A stretch of 64,000 nucleotides of DNA from Croceicoccus ponticola (GTDB lineage Bacteria; Pseudomonadota; Alphaproteobacteria; Sphingomonadales; Sphingomonadaceae), in assembly GCF_004004515.1 (NCBI RefSeq), contig NZ_RXOL01000006.1, positions 86,796-150,795 of the forward strand, given 5' to 3'. Shown here one piece after another: positions 44,602-51,362 of the stretch; position 1 is the stretch's first letter; the number at the start of each line of letters is the position of its first letter. The translations under genes were made by a program, and so were the position numbers. The notes under the pieces were generated by a model, which was not told where the DNA came from, searched no databases, and was given only the letters and a program-made list of their open reading frames with translations.

Positions 44602-44834
44602 AAGCTGTGCCTTTCTGATGAGGCTTATAATCGCCTGCCGGGGTGCCGTATCTGGCATGTTTGTCGTGCAAGATCGCGATCATGGCAATGCCTTGATCGC
44701 GATCTATCACTTGGCCGCAAATGTCGACGTCGCTGGATTGGCGAACGCAGATCTGACGCGCCCAGACCATTTTTGCGTGATTGCCTGACTGCATCGCCAT
44801 GCGGCTGCCCTAATTCCACTGCGATGGCCGCTTT

Positions 44835-44852
44835 TATATCCGATCGGATATA
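44835..44852. promoter_or_regulatory. 18-bp palindrome before modA (candidate ModE operator)
   Basis: TATATCCGATCGGATATA is a perfect 18-bp inverted repeat ending 6 bases before the modA ATG. The outer TATAT-N8-ATATA resembles the ModE box (TATAT and ATATA half sites around a short spacer). Its place over the ribosome site and promoter region would give repression. A ModE-like gene lies at the other end of the operon. Confidence 0.6.
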
Positions 44853-44858
44853 GCTAGG

Positions 44859-45689
44859 ATGCGGCGCATGATGGCCAGCCTCACTCGCTTTTTGACCGCC
44901 CTCTTCGCCGCCGTGCTGGGCTCTCTGCTGCTGTCCGCCTGCGCGGCGGAGCCGGAGCCGCAGGGGCCGGTCGTCCTTGCCGCTGCCAGCATGCAGGAAG
45001 CATTGGGCGATGCGGCCGACCGCTGGGCGGAACAGGGCCATCTGCGCCCCGTCCTGTCCTTTGCCGCATCAGGGGCGCTGGCGCGGCAAATCGCGCTCGG
45101 CGCTCCTGCGGACATTTACATATCTGCCGACGAACGCTGGATGGATTGGCTGGCGCAGAACGTGCCGCTGAAACCCGATAGCCGCGCGGTGCTGGCCAGC
45201 AACCAACTGGCGCTCATCGCGCCCAAGGGGTCGACGGTCGATTTTCCGGCCAGGGGCGAATGGTCCGCCGCGCTGGGCAACGGCAAGATCGCGCTGGCCG
45301 ATCCCGATGCGGTTCCGGCCGGCCGTTATGGCAAGGCGGCGCTGATCTGGCTGGACGCATGGAACGATGTGCGTGACCAGTCGGTCGTCGCGGCCGACGT
45401 TCGCGGCGCGCTGGCGCTGGTCAGCCGGGGGGATGCCGCACTGGGCGTGGTTTACATCAGCGACGCCAAGGCCGATTCGGCGGTGCGTGTCGTGGGCACC
45501 TTCCCGACCGAAAGCCACGCGCCGATCCTGTACGACATCGCCCGCCCTGCCCTGTCGCGCCATCCCGATGCAGCGGGCTTCCGCGAATTCCTGCTGTCCA
45601 AGGAAGGGCAGGCGATTCTGGCCGCGCACGGTTTCGGCCCGCCGCCCGACAGCGATGCAGCGGATGCAACGCAGGAACCCACGCCCTGA
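44859..45689 (+). CDS. modA: Molybdate ABC transporter substrate-binding protein
   Basis: 276 residues with a lipobox-like end of the signal (LLLSACAAE), so probably a lipoprotein. Then comes the ModA pattern: VVLAAASMQEALGDAADRW, FAASGALARQIALGAPADIY and ISADERWMDWL. It captures molybdate in the periplasm. Three ATGs (44859, 44868, 44871) lie close together; the first is used. Its stop overlaps the modB start. An 18-bp palindrome lies directly upstream. Confidence 0.93.
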   Translation: MRRMMASLTRFLTALFAAVLGSLLLSACAAEPEPQGPVVLAAASMQEALGDAADRWAEQGHLRPVLSFAASGALARQIALGAPADIYISADERWMDWLAQNVPLKPDSRAVLASNQLALIAPKGSTVDFPARGEWSAALGNGKIALADPDAVPAGRYGKAALIWLDAWNDVRDQSVVAADVRGALALVSRGDAALGVVYISDAKADSAVRVVGTFPTESHAPILYDIARPALSRHPDAAGFREFLLSKEGQAILAAHGFGPPPDSDAADATQEPTP

Positions 45690-46378
45690 TGCTCAGCCCG
45701 ACCGAATGGGGCATCGTGGCATTGTCGTTGAAGGTCGCGCTGGCGGCCATCGGCCTGACCCTGCCCGTCGCTTTTGCGCTGGCATGGGTGCTGGCCCGCA
45801 AATCGTTTCCGGGGCGCATGCTGCTCGACACGCTTGTCCACCTGCCGCTGGTCCTGCCGCCGGTGGTGACGGGCTGGCTGCTGCTTCTTTTCTTTGGCCG
45901 CAACGGCGCGGGCGGCCGGGCGCTGGAGACGCTTTTCGGCGCGACGCTGATGTTCCGGTGGACCGGCGCGGCGCTGGCGGCGGGGATCATGGCGCTGCCG
46001 TTGATGGTGCGCGCAATCCGGCTTTCGTTGGAAGCGGTGGATCGCAGGCTCGAATCGGCGGCGCGCACGCTTGGTGCATCGCCGCTGCGGGCCTTTGCCA
46101 GCGTGACGCTGCCGCTTGCCCTGCCCGGAGTTGGCGCGGCGGTGGTGCTGGGCTTTGCACGATCGCTGGGCGAATTCGGGGCGACGATCACTTTCGTGTC
46201 CAACGTGCCGGGCGAAACGCGCACGCTTCCGCTGGCGATCTATACCGCGCTGCAGGTGCCGGGGGCAGAGGATAGCGTGACGCGCATGGCGATCGCGTCG
46301 GTCCTGCTGTCGCTTGCCGCGCTGATGGTGTCCGAATGGCTGGTGCGCAAGGATGGGCGGCGCAGTCATGTCCTTTGA
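45689..46378 (+). CDS. modB: Molybdate ABC transporter permease
   Basis: 229 residues with five to six membrane helices and the permease signature VTLPLALPGVGAAVVLGFAR then SLGEFGATITFVSNVPGETR, which is the ModB form of the EAA loop. It overlaps modA by one base (TGATG) and modC by 11 bases, so the three are translated as a unit. Confidence 0.94.
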   Translation: MLSPTEWGIVALSLKVALAAIGLTLPVAFALAWVLARKSFPGRMLLDTLVHLPLVLPPVVTGWLLLLFFGRNGAGGRALETLFGATLMFRWTGAALAAGIMALPLMVRAIRLSLEAVDRRLESAARTLGASPLRAFASVTLPLALPGVGAAVVLGFARSLGEFGATITFVSNVPGETRTLPLAIYTALQVPGAEDSVTRMAIASVLLSLAALMVSEWLVRKDGRRSHVL

Positions 46379-46985
46379 CATCGCGATAGAGGTTCCGCGC
46401 GGCGACCGGACGGTCAGCGTACGAATCGCGCCGGTCACGGGGATCACCGCGCTGTTCGGGCCATCGGGTGTGGGCAAGACGACGGTGCTGGACGCCGTGG
46501 TTGGACTTGTCCGTCCCGCCAGCGGCCATGTGCGGATCGCAGGCGCCACGTTATTCGATGCGAACACCAACCTGCCGCCCGAACGGCGCGGCTGCGGCTA
46601 CGTATTTCAGGACGGGCGGCTGTTTCCGCACAAATCGGTGCGCGACAACCTGCTCTACGGCTGGAAGCTGGCGCCTCCGTCCCGGCGGTTCATGGATCTG
46701 GCCGAAGCGACGCGCTTTCTTGGCATCGCGGACCTGCTGGATCGAGCCCCGCGCACATTGTCTGGCGGCGAAGCGCAGCGGGTCGCCATCGGTCGAGCGC
46801 TGCTGTCCGGCCCGCGCGCCCTGTTGATGGATGAACCGCTGTCGTCGCTGGACGCCGACCGCCGCGATGGGATCATGCGGGTGATCGAACGCATCCGCGA
46901 CGACCTGTCATTGCCGATTCTCTATGTCAGCCACGACCGGGCAGAGGTCGACCGGCTCGCCGCTCAGGTCGTCGAACTGGGCTGA
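46368..46985 (+). CDS. modC: Molybdate ABC transporter ATPase, short form
   Basis: 205 residues: Walker A GPSGVGKTTVLDAVVG, Q-loop VFQDGRLFPHKSVRDNL, signature LSGGEAQRVAIGRAL and Walker B ALLMDEPLSSLD, then YVSHDRAEVDRLA. It ends about 15 residues after the H-loop, so the C-terminal TOBE/Mop domain (another ~140 residues in E. coli ModC) is missing. ATG 46368. The ATPase itself is intact and should power ModB. Confidence 0.92.
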   Translation: MSFDIAIEVPRGDRTVSVRIAPVTGITALFGPSGVGKTTVLDAVVGLVRPASGHVRIAGATLFDANTNLPPERRGCGYVFQDGRLFPHKSVRDNLLYGWKLAPPSRRFMDLAEATRFLGIADLLDRAPRTLSGGEAQRVAIGRALLSGPRALLMDEPLSSLDADRRDGIMRVIERIRDDLSLPILYVSHDRAEVDRLAAQVVELG

Positions 46986-46987
46986 TG

Positions 46988-47401
46988 CTACGCCGGCCCT
47001 GCACCCTTGGCCCCCTTCGCTTCTTTCGCAGGCAGCGGCACATCGCGGATCAATCGCGACAGGTGCGCCATTTCGGGCCCATCGCCCGCGCCATCGGCCT
47101 GACGCTGCACCGCGCGGTAGAAATCGATCACCTCGCCGCCCGCCGCCGTCACCTGCGCCCCGCCGCCCGTCTGCGCCACGACCAGCGGCTGCGCCCAGCA
47201 GCGGTTCATCGTGTCGACCAGCAGCCACGCGCGGCGATAGCTCATGCCCATCGTGCGTGCGGCGGCCGAAATCGATCCTTCGCGCGCGATGGCGTCGAGC
47301 AGGTTCGCCTTGCCCGGTCCCATGGCGATTTCCCCGCCACAGGTCAGTTGCACCTTGATCTTCAGCCCCACTGCCAACCGCACCTCCATCCCCGCGATCA
47401 T
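46988..47401 (-). CDS. modE: ModE-like winged helix regulator without Mop domain
   Basis: 137 residues holding a LysR-like winged helix: GKANLLDAIAREGSISAAAR then TMGMSYRRAWLLVDTMNRCW, which is the ModE N-terminal domain. The remaining 50 residues are not a Mop/TOBE domain. ATG 47401 is used (another ATG at 47389; TTG at 47425). It is convergent with modC, with the stops 2 bp apart. It probably binds the palindrome before modA. How it would sense molybdate is unclear, as no Mop domain is present in it or in ModC. Confidence 0.82.
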   Translation of the reverse strand: MIAGMEVRLAVGLKIKVQLTCGGEIAMGPGKANLLDAIAREGSISAAARTMGMSYRRAWLLVDTMNRCWAQPLVVAQTGGGAQVTAAGGEVIDFYRAVQRQADGAGDGPEMAHLSRLIRDVPLPAKEAKGAKGAGPA

Positions 47402-47463
47402 GCGGGCGCGCGGCGCGGCTGGCAATCAGAGTCGACAGGAGGTCAGTTGACGACCGGGAACCT

Positions 47464-49542
47464 TCAGAACTTCACACGGGCCGAAAAACGCGCATTGATC
47501 GGCGCGCCCGGCATGATGTTGTTGTCGTTGTGCGCGGCCGAATAATAGGTTTCGTCCAGCAGGTTCTCGACGTTTACCTGAAATTCGATGCGATCGTTCA
47601 GCGTATAGAACAGCGCGGCATCGACGCGAGTGAAGGACGGCAGCTTCACGGCGTTGCCGATCGATGCGTACTGGCTCGACTGATGCACCACGCCCAGCCC
47701 AATGCCCAATGCGGGATCGACATCGTAGCGGTTCCACAACGATGCCTGATGACGCGGCAACTGAGCCAGTTCTCGATTATCGAGGCCGCTGATGGTCCCC
47801 TTTTGGAAGGCATAGCCGCCGCTGATCTGCCATCCGGGCATGACTTTGCCGACAAGACCCAGTTCCACGCCCTTAGTCCGCGTTTCGCCCACGTTGATCG
47901 AATTGGCCGGATTGGCCGGATCGGGCGTGGTCGTGTTGGTGCGATCCAGCCGGAACGCCGCCGCCGTCAGCGCAAGGCCGGGCTGCACTTCCCACTTCAC
48001 GCCCGCCTCGATGTTTTCGAACCGAGTCGGTTCGAGATTGGCGGTCGATGGGGAAAGCGAAGTGAACTGGTCGCCCGAACGCGGCAGGAAGCTGCGCGAA
48101 TAGCTGGCGTAAAGCGACATGCCGTCCTGCGGCTTGAATACCAGCCCTGCGCGCGGGCTCCATTTTTCGTCAGTGCGTTCGAATGCAAAGGCGCCGGCAA
48201 TGTCTTCACCCTCGATCTCGAAGCGGTCGTAACGCACGCCCAGGATCAGGTCGAACATTTCGCCCAGCGCAATCTCGTCCTGCGCATAGGCGCTGACGAA
48301 GCGGACCTGGCTTTCGCGATTGGTCGACAAGGTATCGAACGTAACGACGGGGCGAACCGGACTGTCGATGCTGATCGAGCCGAGCGAAGTGCTCGACGTA
48401 TAGCGCTGGTTCACGGTCTGCTGATCGCCATATTCGACGCCGAGCAGGACCTTGTGCCCCACCGCGCCGGTGGCAAAGTCGGCAATGATATTGGTCTGCG
48501 CGATGAAGTTTTCGCGCTGCGTCGGATCGCGATAGCCGCCAAGCGCAACCGTGTTGTCAGGCTGCAGCGACCCGCTTGCATAGACGTTCTGGTAATACTT
48601 GTCGTAGTCGCCATAGAGCACGGTCGTCGTCGAACGCAGGCCGGGGGCCAGCTTTCCGTCGATGCGCGCCTTGACGATGTGCGCTTCAAGTTCGGTGCGG
48701 TTCACGCCGTCGACACCGAAGAAGAAGTCGCGCAGGCCCGTCGCGGGCGCGCCGTTCTGGCTCGGGATGCCGCGATCGGTGGTGCGATCGTCGTCGACAT
48801 ATTCATAGGACAGCGACGCGCGCCAATCGCCCAGTTCGGCGGCCACATGCGGGTTCACCGCGAAACGCTTGCCGTCATAGAAATCTCGGTGGTTGGCCAG
48901 TTCCTCGTAGAACCCGTTGACCCGCACCGCCGCGGTGCCGCTGATCGGCAGGTTCACGTCGGCGCTCGTTTCCCACGCGCCAAAGGTGTTGACGCTGGCC
49001 CCGGCCCCGCCGAACGGGCCTTCCGCGCTCGGCGCCTTTTGCACCCGATTGACGATGCCGCCGCCGCCGCCGCGGCCAAAAATCAGCGCATAGGGTCCCT
49101 TCAGCACTTCGACCCGTTCGATGTTGTAGAGGTTGCGATAGTACTGAACGTCGTCGCGCACGCCATCGAGGAAAAAATCCGCCGTGGTGTTCTGGCCGCG
49201 CAAGGTGATCTGGTCGCGATTACCCTCGCCTTGCCCGATGGTGACGCCGGGTACATAGCGCAGGACGTCTTCCATCGACCGCATCGCCTGATCCGAAATC
49301 TGTTCGGCGGTAATGACGTTCACCGTCTGCGGCGTGTCCAGCAATTTAGTGTCGATCTTCGTCGCGGTCACCGAATCGATGGCGAGATAGCCGTCGGTCT
49401 CTCCGGTCACGACGATCTCGTTGTACGGCGTCGCATCGACGACCGCATTGGCCAGCGCCGGGGTGGCGAAGCCGATCGCCGCAAGCGCGCTACTGGTGGC
49501 CAGACCCGTGGCGATGGCGGCGATTCGGTTGGAAGCAGGCAT
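47464..49542 (-). CDS. TonB-dependent siderophore receptor
   Basis: 692 residues: signal peptide (cut near ALA), TonB-box-like NEIVVTGETDGYL, plug domain (residues ~60-170, with RSMEDVLRYVPGVTIGQGEG, QITLRGQNTTADFFLDGVRD, NIERVEVLKGPYALIFGRGG) and a 22-strand barrel ending INARFSARVKF with C-terminal Phe. It is like Fiu/catecholate-type receptors of the outer membrane. It stands alone, with a Fur-box-like palindrome 74-94 bp before the start, so iron repression is likely. The siderophore cannot be told. Confidence 0.92.
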   Translation of the reverse strand: MPASNRIAAIATGLATSSALAAIGFATPALANAVVDATPYNEIVVTGETDGYLAIDSVTATKIDTKLLDTPQTVNVITAEQISDQAMRSMEDVLRYVPGVTIGQGEGNRDQITLRGQNTTADFFLDGVRDDVQYYRNLYNIERVEVLKGPYALIFGRGGGGGIVNRVQKAPSAEGPFGGAGASVNTFGAWETSADVNLPISGTAAVRVNGFYEELANHRDFYDGKRFAVNPHVAAELGDWRASLSYEYVDDDRTTDRGIPSQNGAPATGLRDFFFGVDGVNRTELEAHIVKARIDGKLAPGLRSTTTVLYGDYDKYYQNVYASGSLQPDNTVALGGYRDPTQRENFIAQTNIIADFATGAVGHKVLLGVEYGDQQTVNQRYTSSTSLGSISIDSPVRPVVTFDTLSTNRESQVRFVSAYAQDEIALGEMFDLILGVRYDRFEIEGEDIAGAFAFERTDEKWSPRAGLVFKPQDGMSLYASYSRSFLPRSGDQFTSLSPSTANLEPTRFENIEAGVKWEVQPGLALTAAAFRLDRTNTTTPDPANPANSINVGETRTKGVELGLVGKVMPGWQISGGYAFQKGTISGLDNRELAQLPRHQASLWNRYDVDPALGIGLGVVHQSSQYASIGNAVKLPSFTRVDAALFYTLNDRIEFQVNVENLLDETYYSAAHNDNNIMPGAPINARFSARVKF

Positions 49543-49615
49543 GGTATTCCCTCAAAAAAGTTCGCTGCCGCGGCGGGCAAGGCAAGTTTCGTCCAAGTCA
49601 GGATTGGCTCGCTAC

Positions 49616-49636
49616 TGAGAACCATTATCAGTTGCA
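49616..49636. promoter_or_regulatory. Fur-box-like palindrome upstream of the siderophore receptor
   Basis: TGAGAACCATTATCAGTTGCA contains TGAGAAC-C-ATTATCA, matching the 7-1-7 Fur pattern TGATAAT-N-ATTATCA in 12 of 14 arm positions. It lies 74-94 bp before the receptor start, a usual operator distance. Fur binding is inferred from this match and the gene's role. Confidence 0.65.
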
Positions 49637-49818
49637 ACCCATTTGTTGCGAAAGATTCGCACTAGCGATCAGGTGCCGGGCACCGATCGCCCCGTCGTGC
49701 GTAATGAAGGTCGTGCGTAATGACGAAAGTTGTCAGCCCGGACCCCAACCGGGCAAAACACCACTCCGATTCTGCCTAATTCGCCATGCCATGCCCGCCC
49801 GTTTCGATGGAGATCCCG

Positions 49819-50409
49819 ATGTCCCTGTTCCTGCCCGTCTTCTATGGCTCGTACCGCCGCGACCGGCTGGGCATCCGCCTCGCCGACTATGCCGTGGCGG
49901 GCCTGCGCGAACGGGGTTTCGAAAGTGAGCTGATCGATGCCAAGGCCGTCGGGCTCCCGATGCTCGACCGCATGTACAAGGAATATCCCAAGGGCGAGGC
50001 GCCCGCGAACATGGAACAGGTGGCCGACATCCTCTGCCGCGCAGACGGGTTCGTTTTCGTCGAAGGCGAATACAACTGGAACATTCAGCCGGGGCTGAAG
50101 AACCTGATGGACCATTATCTGGAAGAGTGGTTCTGGCGACCCGCCGCAGTGATGAGCTATTCCGCCGGGCGCATGGCCGGGGTCCGCGCCGCGACTTCGT
50201 TGATCCCGACGCTCAGCGAAATGGGCATGATCCCCATCAACGCGACCGTGTCCGTCGCCCAGATCGGCCAGACCCTGACACCGGACGCCCAGCCGCAGGG
50301 CAGCGCGGGCGACGCGCTGGCCAAGGGTTTTGCAACGTGCGTCGACACCCTCCAATGGTGGGCGCTGGCAGCACGCGAAGGGCGCGCGGCGCGCAAGACC
50401 CCGTTCTGA
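49819..50409 (+). CDS. NADPH-dependent FMN reductase family protein
   Basis: 196-residue flavodoxin-like protein: FYGSYRRDRLGIRLADYAVA at the phosphate-binding loop, then a central ADGFVFVEGEYNWNIQPGLK NLMD pattern and GRMAGVRAATSL. The family reduces flavins, quinones or chromate with NAD(P)H. ATG 49819 with GGAG before it is preferred over ATG 49807 and 49786. It is divergent from the siderophore receptor, and the Fur-like box lies between them, so a role in iron release is possible but not shown. Confidence 0.87.
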   Translation: MSLFLPVFYGSYRRDRLGIRLADYAVAGLRERGFESELIDAKAVGLPMLDRMYKEYPKGEAPANMEQVADILCRADGFVFVEGEYNWNIQPGLKNLMDHYLEEWFWRPAAVMSYSAGRMAGVRAATSLIPTLSEMGMIPINATVSVAQIGQTLTPDAQPQGSAGDALAKGFATCVDTLQWWALAAREGRAARKTPF

Positions 50410-50579
50410 TCCCCTCGCGGCCTGTGCGCACAGGCGCAAACAGCAAGCGCGCATGCTTTGCTTTTCGGACCCGTTCGCTTATATGATCAGCAAGGACGCC
50501 CCGGCATCGTCAGGCTGGCCCCACGGGGCGCGGCTGGCACAGTCGGGGCTTGGTTTTTTTGGATAAGAAAGAAACGCCC

Positions 50580-51362
50580 ATGTCGCGTCGCCGCCAGATT
50601 TACGAAGGCAAGGCCAAGATCCTTTACGAAGGCCCCGAACCGGGTACCATCATCCAGTATTTCAAGGACGATGCCACCGCCTTCAACGCCCAGAAAAAGG
50701 GCACCATCAACGGCAAGGGCGTGATCAACAACCGCATCAGCGAGTTCGTGTTCACGCGGCTGTCGCACATCGGCATCCCGACGCACTTCATCCGTCGCCT
50801 CAACATGCGTGAACAGCTGGTGCGTCAGGTGGAAATCATCCCGCTCGAAGTCGTCGTGCGCAACGTCGCTGCCGGATCGCTGTCCAAACGGCTGGGCATC
50901 GAAGAAGGCGAACCGCTGCCCCACACGCTGATCGAATATTATTACAAGGATGATGCGCTTGGCGATCCGCTGATCGCAGAAGAGCACATCGCCTGTTTCG
51001 GCTGGGCATCGAACGAAGAGATGCAGGACATGTCATCGATGGCGATCCGCATCAACGACTTCATGTGCGGCATGTTCGCCGCGGTCGGCATCCGGCTCGT
51101 CGATTTCAAACTCGAATTCGGGCGCATCTGGGACGGCGATTACAGCCGTGTGATCCTCGCCGACGAAATCAGCCCGGACGGCTGCCGCCTGTGGGACATG
51201 GTCACCAACGAAAAGCTCGACAAGGATCGCTTCCGCCGCGACCTCGGCGGCGAAGAAGACGCCTATCAGGAAGTCGCCCGCCGCCTTGGCGTGCTGCAGG
51301 AAGACGGCCCCAGCGAAGTGGCCGACATCGCGATGCACCGTAAGCTGCGGGGTAAGAAGTAA
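50580..51362 (+). CDS. purC: Phosphoribosylaminoimidazole-succinocarboxamide synthase
   Basis: 260-residue SAICAR synthetase of purine synthesis. Visible are the start [58 protein letters not shown] and the signature [10 protein letters not shown] then [15 protein letters not shown] 50580. The stop codon overlaps the possible ATT start of the M16 peptidase. purS and purQ lie 3.8 kb further in the same direction. Confidence 0.96.
   Translation: MSRRRQIYEGKAKILYEGPEPGTIIQYFKDDATAFNAQKKGTINGKGVINNRISEFVFTRLSHIGIPTHFIRRLNMREQLVRQVEIIPLEVVVRNVAAGSLSKRLGIEEGEPLPHTLIEYYYKDDALGDPLIAEEHIACFGWASNEEMQDMSSMAIRINDFMCGMFAAVGIRLVDFKLEFGRIWDGDYSRVILADEISPDGCRLWDMVTNEKLDKDRFRRDLGGEEDAYQEVARRLGVLQEDGPSEVADIAMHRKLRGKK

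Noticed and set aside
47530..49665. 711-codon frame opposite the siderophore receptor
   Set aside because: Composition is that of an antisense shadow, and the receptor on the minus strand is complete with signal peptide and barrel end.
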